NCBI RefSeq assembly: GCF_052324685.1
Contig: NC_135220.1
Span: 25,156,178-25,220,177 of the forward strand
Direction of reading: 5' to 3'
DNA: 64,000 nt
DNA from: Brachyhypopomus gauderio
Lineage: Eukaryota; Chordata; Actinopteri; Gymnotiformes; Hypopomidae
In this document: positions 1 through 11,660 of the stretch, piece after piece
Layout: each line of letters starts with the position of its first letter
Position numbering within the stretch: position 1 is the first letter of the stretch
Translations under genes and position numbers: made by a program
The notes under the pieces: model-generated
The model's database searches: none
What the model was told of the DNA's origin: nothing
The model's input: only the letters and a program-made list of their open reading frames with translations

Positions 1-573
1 ATATGGTTCGTCTTTTCTGTATGAAGTGTGCATGACCCTCAGAGAGCCAGGGGCCTAGTGCACAATACAAATGAATGAGGTAATGGAAATGACATATATA
101 GATGGATAGACAGATGGATGGATAAACAAGAGGATGTGTGGATGTATATGACTAACAGACGAATGGATAAATGGATGGATGGACGGAAAGGAAGAAGACA
201 AAAAGAAACACTGAAAGAAAAACACTGGCGCATGACCTCAAATAAACCCTAACCTCAAATAAACTTTGAGGTCCCCTCACTTATACCACTGCTATAGTGT
301 TTGTAGAGAAAGACAGACAGACAGACAGAGAGAGGGAGGGAGGGAGAGACATATAGGAAGAGAGGCAGTGTGAGTGTTAATGAGTACCTGCAAGGGTGGG
401 TCAGGGCTGTGGTCTCTTAATAACGGAGCGAGATCTTGGCGTTCTGGTTCGGATCTCTCCTCCACAGGAGCACTGCCACTGACGTCACTGTCCTGCTCAT
501 ACACAGACAAACACACCAACACATGCAAACACATATGCATGAACATGCATGTACAGACATTCACAAGATCATA

Positions 574-618
<45 letters not shown>

Positions 619-3600
619 TGAAAGGTAGAGCAAGGTGCTACAGTAACACCAAGATCACGTGAGCACACACAGTGATGTTAGTGGCGCTGTATAAATGTGT
701 GTGAAAAGCTGGGAACATAATGTGTGAGTGAGGGAGAGTGAAGAACATCGTGGCCACCTCATACTGCAGTCCCCCTTTCAGGACGTCCAGGTCCACGTGT
801 AGGTTCTGCAACAGGTCTGATGACTCTAGCAGACTCTACGTACACACAAACACACACCGCAACACGGATACAGAAAATCATTCCTCATACTTTACTGCAC
901 TGTAAAGACTACAAAGGTGACAGTGAGCTAAAAATCAGAGCATTATATTCTAGCGGGTGTTTTCACCTCATGGACAGACGCCTTCTTCTGCTCTTCCTCC
1001 TCCTCCTCTTCATCCACCTCCAGATCTGAATTAAATATGGGCGGAGCCAGACTCTCCAGCTGTCGTCCTCTTAGCGAATGCAAATTTGCTCCGGATACAT
1101 CCTAAGATACAGATCATCATACGCTCTACACCTCTGCCATGAACTCAGACCTCCATCACTTCAAAGTCAATTTGGTAAAAGCTAAACTTTGCAGAGGAGT
1201 GACGTGTTCTTTTACTTCCAGTGACGTATGTAGGGTTTGTTCTTACACCACCTTATAAAAGTATACAATGAGGTTTCATTCCCCTACTAGAGGATATAGA
1301 CTGTACATGTTCACCCCTACTAGAGGATATAGACAGTACATTTACCCCTAGTGAGGACTTTAAAGGATGAAGGTCTGTGAAGTTGCCCAGGGAACCTCGC
1401 AGTCCTGGAACTGAAAGGTCACACATTCCTCTCAGTGGAGCCAGAGGAGCCAGCAGCTGAGAGACAGTGATAGAGTGAGTGAGTGAGTGTGTGTGTGTGA
1501 GTGAGAGAGAGAGAGAGAGAGCTTTAGCAGAATGGCACACACAAATTAGCTTTCTTTTTCCTTTCTGCTCAACTTTAGGCGACTGCTATCCTAAATCTTT
1601 TGATATACTTCGATGAGCAAATAATTGTTCAATTCATTTCAGTGTTATTAGAAACACAGCAGTCAAGAATGTGTAGAATGGAAGAGAAAGTGTGACAAAT
1701 ATAACTGCTGTGTGACAAAATACATTTTAGGGTACACAGATCCAAACTCACTCTTGGGGCCTTCAGTCCCTCTGGTTCCTTCTTTTTTTTCTCCTTCTTC
1801 TCTTTCTTCTTCTTCTTCTTCTCCTTGTTCTTTCTGGTTCCTGTGGAGGCGGAGCCTGAGATGGCAGAGGCAGTCCGGCCGTGGTGAGCACGCTCCCGCT
1901 CCTGGGCCACTAGTTGGCGGTAGTGCTCATCACAGGGATGGTCCCAGGTGGACTGGCCCGTGGAGAAGTTGAAGTAATAAACTTCTCCAGTCACATCCTG
2001 ACTGGAGTAGGAAAGGGAGACAAGCTCATCAGATAAACACACATAAAAACACATGACATGTAGACAAGCCTAGGTTCTCCAGCACAGGACTGTCCACAAA
2101 GGTGTCAACAGGACAACATCTGAAACACTGAGTGGTGCTCTTGGTCTCATTGCTCAGATTAATAGTGCCAGAAGGCAAGTCTACAAGCAAATCTGCTGCA
2201 TAGAGTGATGAAATATTAATTATATACTTTGCAATTGTTAGTTTCGGGGACAACTAACATTAAATATCTCCTGGATCTTGTCTTTGTGTGTTTTATCTAT
2301 AAAGGTACTGACTCATATAAATACACCACTGTTACACCTGACAATAAGGTTATAACATACTTTCCCCCAAACCATTTGAATACAGAATCCAAAAATGATT
2401 TCATATGTTAAAATGTGTCTGATCTTTCATGTCACATCAAACTCCCCAACTTCAAAAACAATCCTCTTCTGCCTGTTATATTTTCTCTTGCCCAATCTTA
2501 TTTCCCAGTCAAATTATTCAGTCTTCTCCAGACTTGCAGTTCCATGGTCTTTAAAAAAAAAGTTGGGCTGTCTAATTTGCTCATCTAATCACCTAGGTCA
2601 TAAGTGATTTAATGCCCACTTCTTGCAAGCTTCCAGAGAGTCCGTGTGACATTATGACACTCACAATAAAGTCCTGATGCATCCTACTTCTATAAATGGT
2701 ACTTAAAATTATAACTGAGTTATAGGGGACAAAGGGCCTTGGTACGTCAGGTAATCAAGAACCTGAATGAACGAGCCAGCATGAATGAGACGTAGAGTTC
2801 TTGGAATGGAAGCCATTCCTCAATTAAGGGCACATTAGAGTATGCTTGGATTTTTCTAAAAGGAACCAACACTCACACCAACGCTCACTGCTCTGTGTGT
2901 AAGGATAAGAAAACTGTTTCATTATGGGTGACTGTATGAGAATGAGCTTGTCCTACCAGGGTTTCCATTCAGGAGGTAGTGGGGCTACAGCCACCTCTCT
3001 GGCCAGCCATAGGAGCTCTGGCTCCCTCTCAGGGTCAATGCCAATTTGTCTGGCAAAATCATGGATATCTGAGGAGCAATACAGATAAGAAGAATATACC
3101 GACAAGAAGTATGATATTTTCAAATCAAGACAAAATCCCACAAATTCAAATATTTAAGTCCATAATGCATGGAGATTGATTCTATGTTATAAAGTGTAGC
3201 TATAGCTTGGACGAACATACAGGAGTCCAAACTGGAACTGTGTTGTTAATATTATAATTTTTATATATTATAATATTATTATATATTATTAAGTTATTAT
3301 GTCAGTGTTATAATTTAGTTTTTAAATGATGGAACTGTTGTAGCTTGTAGACTTTATCAATGGTGGATATTAAATTATACCATTTCAGTAACATATATTA
3401 AAGTTCAGGGCCGGAGTGGGCCACTTTTTCAGCCCGGGAGTTTCATGCCCAAATCCGGCCCAAAATTATTTTTCCATCCCAATCGGCCCAAACTAGAGAT
3501 TGACATGAGCCGGCCCATCGAGAATCCTCCGGAATCTCCCGATTAGCCACTCCGGCTCTGGTAAAGTTTTATCCGGGGTCCTAAACTGTAACAGGTAGTA

Positions 3601-3705
3601 TGCGACAGCTAATGTACCTTGTTCAGATGGGATATAATTCTCATCGCAATCCTCTTCCAGGATCAACTGCTCTCCAACTGGTCCCCGAAGGGCATCTGCT
3701 GTCAT
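1..3705 (-). CDS. cep164: Mini-CEP164, gene A: 5' coding exons only (rest lies left of window)
   Basis: Minus-strand 5' part of a centrosomal protein 164 gene. Coding exons, in order: 3618-3705 (from ATG), 2957-3068, 1752-2001, 1346-1456, 967-1059, 758-835, 388-492. All have GT donors and AG acceptors and agree in phase. Exon 1 encodes the conserved start ending [14 protein letters not shown]; exons 2-3 encode the WW domain (residues about 60-93, Trp64, Tyr75-Tyr76, Trp86, Pro89) and a long Lys/Glu tract, as in human CEP164. CEP164 sits on distal appendages of the mother centriole, and its N-terminus binds TTBK2 to start ciliogenesis. This copy has one extra in-frame Leu codon in exon 7 and Asp where the other copies have Glu. 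The acceptor of the 967-1059 exon has a poor pyrimidine tract and is the least certain. The next exons would lie in the unit to the left. Confidence 0.85.
90..185. repeat. GGAT/GATA-type tetranucleotide tract, unit 1
   Basis: Degenerate tetranucleotide repeat (GATGGATAGACAGATGGATG and similar) in the exon 7-8 intron. Copies lie near 24567-24662 and 44764-44860. Confidence 0.7.
573..615. repeat. (TG)n microsatellite, unit 1
   Basis: Pure TG run upstream of CEP164 exon 7 on the transcript. The run is longer in unit 2 (25063-25117) and similar in unit 3 (45237-45280). Confidence 0.9.
3406..3560. mobile_element. hAT-like MITE beside CEP164 exon 1, unit 1
   Basis: A 155-bp element with inverted ends CAGGGCCGGAGTGG and, from the other side, CAGAGCCGGAGTGG, flanked by an 8-bp near-identical duplication (TTAAAGTT at 3398-3405, GTAAAGTT at 3561-3568). 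This fits a short non-autonomous hAT element. It starts 57 bp downstream of the CEP164 exon 1 donor. It is present in all units. Confidence 0.75.
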
Positions 3706-3818
3706 GTTGAATGAACATTAAGAAAAAGATTATGTACTATACGAATAACAGTGCAGTAGACAGATCACCTCGCCATATTGTCTCTAAACTCTCCGTGGTA
3801 CCGTTCGCTAGGCTAACC

Positions 3819-6425
3819 CAGAGCCGTAGAAAGAGAGAGTTGCGACACTCCCATAGACTCCTATTGTAATTCAGGAATGCGGAAGTAAACGTGCCATGGG
3901 GAGACCAATAGTTCCAAACATGCTATAGTTCCAGCATTGAACTGCGTATATTTGAAGCATTTCCGCGGCTGTTTTTCTGGTAAGTTAATGAATTATTCAT
4001 CGTTTCCTATATAATCCTCCATATATGTGATTAGTATTACTGTTATAGTTAAGTGGTCACTTGTTGTTAGTTTATTTCTGCATTTTAAATGCCGTTAGCT
4101 TAAATTACACTTCGCTAGCATTAGCTATGCTATTAATTAGTCTCAGAGTATTCAGTCATTAGGATAATTGTTAAATTCAGTAATACCTATATAGATTTGA
4201 TCATATTGTAATTAGTGGTAACTATCTGAAGTAGAAAAGATGGTTGGATTGTAATGAAGTTACTCTTTGGTTGATTAATTAGCTAGTGTTTCAGTGACAG
4301 GTGATAAAACCAGCTGCTTGTACATGGATGACCACTATTTATACAGGATGCAACAATCAACCACTATAAGCCACTACTTGTTTCCAGCGTGTTGTGCTCC
4401 CTGTCAACATAAAAACACATGCATGCGTTGCTTCTCCTGTGTGGCCAGGTAAAGTCACATCCCCATAAAGCTTTCCTGTTCCCAGGTGCAGTTCCACGCT
4501 TGGTGTGATTGACATCTCATCAAGAGTCAGCACACATTCCTTCTCCATCTCATTTAGGCTATCTACCTTCAGCTTAAGCATGTCAAACACTTCCCCCAAT
4601 ATTCCTGGTTCCATCTTTATAAACTGTAGTCTTCTTTGCAGGGTTCGAATGTCAGGGAGAGGAATCTTCATGTCCTGCAGGAGCTTGTAGCCTGTTGCGC
4701 CTGTAGCAAAATGGAGTTTTATGGCCTTTTTAATGATGTCATTTCCCCATCTGATGCCCCTCTTGCTCTTCATTCCAATTGCATTCATCTGAGTTTTAGA
4801 AAAAACTGCCCCAAATTTTTTTTCCCTAACTAAATTTCTTCTCCGTAGGACTGCATTTATTCTTTTTTGTCGTTTAAGGGCTGCTTCTAAACTTTTTATT
4901 TGTGTTTTTAGGTTCTCCCTCAGGTCTTTCTCACTTGCCCCTGGCTCACTTGGATGCTGCACACTCGTACTTGGCTCACTGCTTTCTGGTATACCTCTCT
5001 CAGTCTCCTCACAGCCTCCACCTTCCCTTATTTCACTTCCCTCACTTTCCCTTCTCTGTCTTTCCTCATTTCCTTCAGTAATATCTGAAATTATTGCATG
5101 GCATTGTTAGGTTTAAAAAACAGGGTTAGCAATTGAAATACAAATTAACTTTATTAATTATAATCGTATGAATTATTATTTAAAATCATTCATACCAAAT
5201 TTTATTTTAGGACAATATGTGTGGTCACTCGTCACTGCAAGAGAAATGACAGGAGATTTTGGGGTTCTCAGAGCAGGGGCCTTCCTTTTCTTAGGCTCAG
5301 GACGATGGATAAATATGGTTGGAACAGCATCAGCTTTCAATTTCACTTGGCCTGTTTTGGTTGTCGTGAATTGTTCTCCCTCAAAGTGTGCCTGCAGAAT
5401 GAGTTTAAATTCCTCACAGAATCTCAGACCACATATCATATCTTTATTTGAAGTCAGGTACGCAATGCAACACAAAAATGAAACAATAAATCATGATCTG
5501 CACATATGGTGTATGAACAGAACTTACTGCACATAGTTTTCTGTTATTGTAATTTCTTGTGATGGTCAGGTTGCTTCTACTGATTTGGGCCAACCACTTT
5601 TTTCTTCTGTAGGTATCTTTTGGAAACCCATACATCCGGATCCCTTTCTCGGACCGATTGGTACATCCAAATGCTGCACAGCCAACCATGTTCAATAAGA
5701 AATCAATCTGTAGAAGTTTGATGTGAAACAAAAATGTTAGGGATGAATTAATTTATGTATTTAATAATGTTATTTTAGTGTTGTAATGTGGCTAATGAAT
5801 TAATTTATGTATTTAATGATGTTATTTTTGTGTTGTAATGTGGCTAATGAATTAATTTATGTATTTAATGATGTTATTTTAGTGTTGTAGTGTAGACTAC
5901 AGAATAAATCTATGTATTAAATGTTAAATGTGTTTTTAGTGTTGTTTTGTGGACTAAATAAATCTATGCCTGAACCTTTAATAGTGCAGGCTGCTTCAAC
6001 AGGCTATTTGTAACTCTAGTTTTGTTCAAAGTTACTATAAAAATTATATCAATAAATATTTATTGAAAGTTGATATAAATATTAAGTTGATATAAAGCAG
6101 ATTAAGTGTTATATCGCTGCGCCAGAGCTAGCGAGCTAGTAACGTATTGAATCACAGCTGTGGATCTGAGGTAAATAAACTGGATATTTTTTTTCGTCGT
6201 GAGATATCGGAAGTGTGGCGTGAGAGCGTGTGAAAACGGTCAAATGCGTGTTGGCAACCCTGTATGTTGTAATATTTACAAGAAATACGGTAACCGCTGA
6301 TGTCTTTCCCGTTTAAAACCATTCAGTGTTCGTGTTTGATTGGAACTATACGGTCCTCCATGAACCACGTGACCTCTGAGCGGCGAGATCACAGAGTGTC
6401 GCAACTCTCTCTTTCTACGGCTCTG
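3819..6425 (-). mobile_element. P-element/THAP9-like transposon, internally deleted, private to unit 1
   Basis: A 2,607-bp insertion flanked by an exact 8-bp duplication GGCTAACC (3811-3818 and 6426-6433). Units 2 and 3 show the single-copy empty site (28332-28339 in unit 2). Perfect 32-bp terminal inverted repeats begin CAGAGCCGTAGAAAG. The 8-bp duplication, CA-starting ends and a THAP plus P-type transposase all point to the P superfamily. Coding capacity stops about 540 bp short of the left end, so the C-terminal half of the transposase is missing and the element is non-autonomous. It lies in the intron upstream of CEP164 exon 1 of gene A. Confidence 0.9.
4357..5689 (-). pseudogene. THAP9/P-type transposase, N-terminal part
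   Basis: Exon 5528-5689 starts MVGCAAFGCTNRSEKG and runs to KLCA before a GTAAGT donor. The next exon starts at 5391 (AHFEGEQFTTT). Together they form a C2CH THAP DNA-binding domain (CxxxxC, later C and H, AVPTIF box). A third exon from 5084 encodes a Ser/Glu-rich linker, a Lys/Arg-rich coiled stretch, and the start of the P-type core (RWGNDIIKKAIKLHFATG, PLPDIRTLQRRL, LTLDEMSI with the first catalytic Asp), ending after WKQVVAYS where the internal deletion begins. The GTP-binding and C-terminal parts are absent. Not a host THAP gene, since it lies inside perfect inverted repeats. Confidence 0.85.
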
Positions 6426-6537
6426 GGCTAACCTAACTAACTAGCCGATAATAGAATTCCATAGCAATAATAGCGTCCATAGCAACCGTAGCATTCCACA
6501 CAAAGCAACGTTATACCCAAAATACCCAAATACCCAC

Positions 6538-7659
6538 CAGCAGGCTGGAGGTTGACTGGATCCATCTGTTTCAGGACCTCGCCTTGAACATGGGGCTGAG
6601 CAAGGTGTCTCTGCCTCTCCATGTCAGGGCCTAAATGCAAAACACCAACCCAGGGCACAGAGGAATGTGTACTGTTAAGATCATCAGGTCTATAAGAAGG
6701 GCTACAGTGCCTTTTGAATTCATTACAATGTTGAAGAATATGTCATGTCATATTTTCTGATAAAACTGATGTTTTACTGGTCAGGTCATGTGCAGAAAGC
6801 TGATGGTTCTGCACCTCTGCCAGACCTTACAAACAAATGTAATAAATGTTTTTTTTCTACTTCATCATGCATGGTTATTTGGTTTGTTGAATACGCATGT
6901 AATCTTCAGTGTTACACAGTACCAGTGTGGACTGGTCCTTCTACAGGGATGTTAACATGGCCGACATCTGAGGGTCCCGCCGTCCTTCTGTGAGGGAAGG
7001 GTGCTGGTCCACAGGGATCCGTGTGGATCACTGTCGCTTGGGGGTTGTAGGGCACACCTGAAAATCCCACAGCAGGTAAAGTGAAACCCAGCATGCCTCC
7101 CAGTGAGGCTCAAATGCCTTGTACGTGTTTCCCAATGAACAAGTGATTATAACAAGGGCTATGGTGCCATGTGATGTCATTAGAATGTGGGGAGAATGCC
7201 TAAGAATTTGTGATGTCATGTTAGAAATCTGTTTCTTTTTAAAAGTGTTTATTTTTATTTGCTTTTTCCATGGCCACATGGACAATGTTAAGATTTATGA
7301 AAATTGTGCTGAGTCAAAGAAATCAAAGAAATAACCCATGCTCCATTAATTATATTATCATGTACACATGAAATACAGAGCTTGACAGTCATCAGTAGAA
7401 TAAATATACATGTTATTTTTCTGAACCTTAGAAACCTACTATATAAATGTGTATATTTAACTTTTAATTATTATGAATAAGCCTATGGAATCCATACTCA
7501 TAATAACTAATATACTGTCTTACATAGAAGTATAAAATTATGTACAGTATATGAAAATGTATTTTTCTCACCATGAGTGGTAAAACCTGGTGTGTCTATG
7601 AAGTGGTTCTCTTCCTGCCTAGGCCTAGGCTGGTCGGTTCTCCTAGAGTAAAAACTCAT
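6538..7659 (-). CDS. Three upstream coding exons of gene A (possible N-terminal extension)
   Basis: Minus-strand exons 7572-7659 (begins ATG, MSFYSRRTDQ), 6923-7057 and 6538-6630, each with a good acceptor and donor. All three introns are phase 1 and the frame is open: 105 codons plus one base. The last donor is phase-compatible with an acceptor at 3700-3699, seven bases inside the annotated CEP164 exon 1, preceded by a pyrimidine-rich stretch; splicing there would add about 103 residues to mini-CEP164. I do not recognise the protein segment (Pro/His-rich, then a short charged stretch), and human CEP164 has no such extension. Alternatives are a separate small gene or 5' exons used in only some transcripts. 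The private P-like element sits in the intron between 6538 and 3705. Confidence 0.5.
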
Positions 7660-8159
7660 TCTCCACCTGAAAAATAGAAAGAATAGAAAGAGAGAAAGAT
7701 CTAGAAAAAATAGAGAGATTTGTTAGTTTTGTATTGATAGTAATCCACAGAGCAAAATGTCTTGCGACTTGTTCTGAGCTTTTCAGCATCAAAACTGAAT
7801 CCAAACATTCCACCTTCCCAACCAAACATTCTAATCCAAACGTTCCAAAGTTGAGTAGCAAGTCATATCACAATTTCCTATTTTTTAAAACCAAAACACC
7901 AAATCAGCCAGGCTGCTACAATAACCTGATGCAGCCTGGCTTGTACCCAAAGGGTTCATACCAGAGACCATATATATAATATATCAGTAGCGAACCGTGA
8001 CCATTAAAAGTGGGCCCGCTCCCCCACCCGCCTTTCCTAATTAACTGCAATAAATAAAAAATAAAAAAACTGAGACAGTACAGCTTTAGAAACGCAATAA
8101 ACAATAATATATGTACTAGATAACTTTTTAAGCAAAATAAGGTTCCAACAAAATAAGGT

Positions 8160-8485
8160 CCACAACTCCTTGTTCGTCCTTGTAAACAACGCGCACGTCA
8201 GCTAACGTCAGCTAGCGTCACCACAGCGGGCGGAAATTATCATACAGTTAAGCCCGCCCACTAAGAGGGAAGATATGATTGGTCAATTTTACTGTCATTT
8301 GAAACTGTTTGGCGTAGGGATGTTACTATATTTCCGGTTGGTATATCCGGTTGGAGTTACCGAAGTTTACCGTCAACGATGTGCGTCGTATTGTCAGAGC
8401 ATCAAGTACAACGCCACAGAGTAAACTTGAAAAGGGTTTCAAGTGCTACGTTTCATCCTACCTCTGAAATTTTGAAGGTAAGTGG
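8160..8485. promoter_or_regulatory. Promoter-like island, unit 1
   Basis: A stretch with CpGs, two ACGTCAG motifs (CRE-like), GC boxes (GCGGGCGG and CCCGCCC) and an ATTGG CCAAT box, within otherwise AT-rich DNA. It lies 500 bp upstream of the first candidate coding exon of the minus-strand gene. On the plus strand a good donor (TTTTGAAG/GTAAGT at 8479-8480) suggests a possible divergent untranslated exon. No TATA box stands out. Counterparts: 30070-30395 and 51260-51560. Inference from composition only. Confidence 0.35.
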
Positions 8486-9854
8486 CTGACGCTAGTTAGC
8501 TAGCTAGCCTGAGGTGGCAGTCTAATGAAGTGATGTTGTTTTTTAGTAACGAACCAACCTGTCCTAGTACTAGAAATGCCTTTTAAAAACATGTTTGTAT
8601 TTCTGATGAAAGTATCAGGCAAAAGTAAGGCTAACGAGATAACAGTGAGGGCTCACTGCTACAGATCTATGAAGAAAACAGATACGCCACACCAGCTGAG
8701 AGTAGGACTGGTTAAAATGACACGAGTTCTGTTCAGTGTCACGTTCAAAGTTCTGTTGAACAAGTTCAAAAGTTAGTTCAGCACAAGTTCAATCTTTTAT
8801 CCTTGCTCTTACTTCACGTAAGCTGTGATAACCATAGGCATTGGTTTTCAAAGCTTACAATGGTAGCCAAATGCAGAGTAGCTGAGTGGGAATCATTAGC
8901 AGTCTATTTTGCCTATAGTAAACAAATGGGAGTTTATTTTACAGTTCGAGCTATTGTTATCTACCTCTATGACTCAAAAGCAGAATATAGTCCACCTCAG
9001 CTATTCTTCAAACTGCATTTTCTAAAATCTGTCAATCTGTCTTTCAAATCTTTCATCTTAACTTCTTTATTAACATATGGCTGCAACACTTACACCTATT
9101 AAGATATTCTGATAACACTCTTCAAGAAGCAGTTGAAGTAAAACCTGCACTGTTCTGTTGTTGGTGGTGGAAACAACAACATAATATAAATATAAGTAGG
9201 CCTGTTTCACTCCTATGTGTAAGCATTTCATCTGGAGTGAAAATGAAGTTTAAATCTAAAATATATTCAGTTTATAGTTGCTCAGTGAACTAGTAGATTG
9301 AACCATGCACAGCACTGTAGAATAGAAAGACAGTATAGCCAAGTGTTTTAAGAGTGATGCAAAACAGCACAAACGTTACATGAGACAATGGACAAGTGAC
9401 ATTCACCACTAACAACATGATGGGACAGATATTGCGCCTATTGACATTGCTGAAGTCTTCTTTTCAAGATATTAAATTTTGCCTCTTGTGTATCTCAGAT
9501 GACATTACGTGATTCAATGCCAGTTGATTTTGTACGTGCTCATACAGCGCCATCTGTTGTCCATTAAACGTGCTGCCTGTTGTCAAGCAAGGACTTGTGT
9601 CTCGTCCTTCACGCTGCACCCGACGTCACAACTGTCAACATAAAATCATAACTGTAATCAGCAAATGTTTAAACAGCTTAAAGCAAAACATATTAAATCT
9701 TCACAACAATAAAGTGACTTTATTGAGAGCTAATAAATCATGATAAATTACTTGTTTATTTAGAGTTGTGGTTGCTCCTGAACTAAGAGTAAAATATGAT
9801 AGCGGCCAAAAACCCAAACCCAAATGATCAAGTACAGTACCAGGACATAAGATG

Positions 9855-10264
9855 TTTGAACTGCTGCCCTCGGACAGACGTTACACCTCAAAACAAGAAC
9901 AAACGGTTTGAGAGAGTTTTTATAACAGGGCCATATCCCTATTAAACAAACACTATAGAGTTCATCGGTAGGCAGATGTTTTGTCTGCCTACAGGGACAA
10001 GTGCAATAACCGATGCTGCTAAAATACAATGTGCAATAATTGATGCTGCAAATGTTAATAGCAGAGCTTAGTGTGTATATAGGAGAGCTTAGATAATTTA
10101 TGCTCATGCCCTGTATAGTTAATCATAGCTCTTAATCTGTTAATTAAACGGTTTATATTTAAAACTTTTCTATTTGCATGAGGGGGGAGGGGCTGTAAGC
10201 CAATTTCGTTGCACAAATGTACACGTACAGTGTGTAATGACAATAAAGGTTCATTTTATTTCAA
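9855..10264 (+). mobile_element. LINE 3' end fragment, unit 1
   Basis: Plus-strand remnant starting with the C-terminal motif LLPSDRRYTSK (compare LLPSGRRYR in fish CR1/Rex-type LINEs), then 3' UTR sequence and the common tail AATTTCGTTGCAC ... AATGACAATAAAGGTTCA. 5' truncated, no coding capacity. Confidence 0.6.
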
Positions 10265-10341
10265 ACCCTCTCTCATCTCCCTCTCTAATCTCTCTCTCTC
10301 TCATCTCTCTCCCTGTCTCACTCACTCATCCTTTTCTCCAG

Positions 10342-10630
10342 CTCGTCCCGCGTCTCCCCCATCCCTATTGGTCCTGGCTCCCTCCCAGGCTCCACCCTCT
10401 GGGGGCGTGGCGACGCCACCCTGTCCTGGTCCGAGGACGCCACCACCATGGCGGGTCCCGAGGTCCAGACGACGTCTCGGCGCCAGACCGATGGCACGTT
10501 TTCACGGAGCAGCTTCCTGAATCTCAGCGCCGAACGCTGGAATTCTGGACACAGCTACACCTGCACCATCAGACACTCCGCCCTGACCAACACTGTGAGC
10601 TCCACCACCGGGATGGAGAAGTGTAGTTAG
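10342..10630 (+). pseudogene. Degraded immunoglobulin light-chain constant exon, unit 1
   Basis: Plus-strand sequence after a pyrimidine tract and CAG acceptor (10341). It begins with a typical light-chain constant start (RPASPPSLLVLAPS, PPSGG) and ends in another frame with the second half of an IgL C domain: FSRSSFLNLSAERW, then SYTC (the second intradomain Cys), and a terminal MEKCS followed by TAG, the Cys being the usual one for pairing with heavy chain. The middle, which should hold the first intradomain Cys and the loop before LSW, is missing, and the frame changes there. This is a non-functional fragment of a fish light-chain gene. No V or J segment or recombination signal was seen nearby. 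Confidence 0.7.
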
Positions 10631-10914
10631 ACGGGTGGAGGAGATGATGCAACGCTCACACTGTGCTCGTAAACGCAGATGGGGAAAAAAAGTGGAGAAA
10701 CACGTCTACAGAACAACTGTGTTAATGTCACTTCAGCTCCTGGTTTCTTCTTTGTAGATGTTGTATCAGGGGGGTTTGGAGGAGTTTGAACTCAGGAATC
10801 AGGAACTCCTAGGAATGTTATCCAATTATGGTATGAGCATAAACTGTAGACTCTAAAGGTAAAAACTGATTTAAAAATTTTGGTTTTTTACATTTTCAGG
10901 TGGGTCCATTTTCC

Positions 10915-11660
10915 CACTATATCATTGTGGCCATGCCATATATGACCTATATTGCTAGAACTCATAAACCATGTAAGCGATCAACTCCCAATTTGAAAGC
11001 CTTTTATAGCCTGAGGTCCTTGTGAGGTATGCCAAGTCTGTTTCAAATTGGCCTATCGGGGGCGCTACAGTACCCAAAAACCTTAGAAATCATTTAAACT
11101 CATGCTGCAATCTTGTTATGCAGAATACAGACAAGTAATGGGTCATGTATGATTCAGATCAATGTGTTCTATAACATTGAAATTACATCTCATAACAAAG
11201 TGCACTGCCTGACCAGAAATGAACCTTTTAATTCACCAAAATGTCCTATTTCATTTCTGAGATTAATGAGATATCAGTATGGTTGTACTTGGGCTCCATC
11301 TAGTGGCCAAATTCCAGAACTGACTGAAAACTATTGCTCACAGGAAATACCACACAAACACACCACAAAGCCGATCTCAGCATGTGATTTAGTTCTGTGA
11401 TCTAAATCATTTTGCCAATACAATTAATTTTGAACCTTTTGGGCCTTTAGTGCATCAATGGAATCTTTTTTTGCACATTGATTTATTTAAGCATTTTTTC
11501 CACTGAAACAGCTTCTTTTCACTTTTGGGTCTAAAGGACCTTTTGGGCTTCTTTTTGCCTATTGAGGCCAAAATGCCTAGTCGTGTGTGAACCCGCCAAT
11601 CGCCGCTTGCAGCTATATTTGCATTTGCAACTGTTGCTTCTTTCATCATAGCTTGAAAAA
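10915..11660. repeat. Unclassified interspersed repeat, unit 1
   Basis: A non-coding stretch with the phrases GGCCTATCGGGGGCGCTACAG, and near its end ACCCGCCAATCGCCGCTTGC followed by AGCTATATTTGC, which I associate with a high-copy fish repeat but cannot name. It is present in unit 2 (about 32450-33195) and in unit 3 (about 53985-54725, with many small indels). Confidence 0.35.

Noticed and set aside
4357-5689. A host THAP-family gene
   Set aside because: The coding sequence lies inside 32-bp perfect inverted repeats with an 8-bp target duplication, and is absent from the sister units.
8576-9102. Plus-strand frames of 66 and 99 codons after the promoter-like island
   Set aside because: No recognisable domain, no convincing splice context after the first donor, and AT-rich composition. 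They may be transposon-derived or chance frames.
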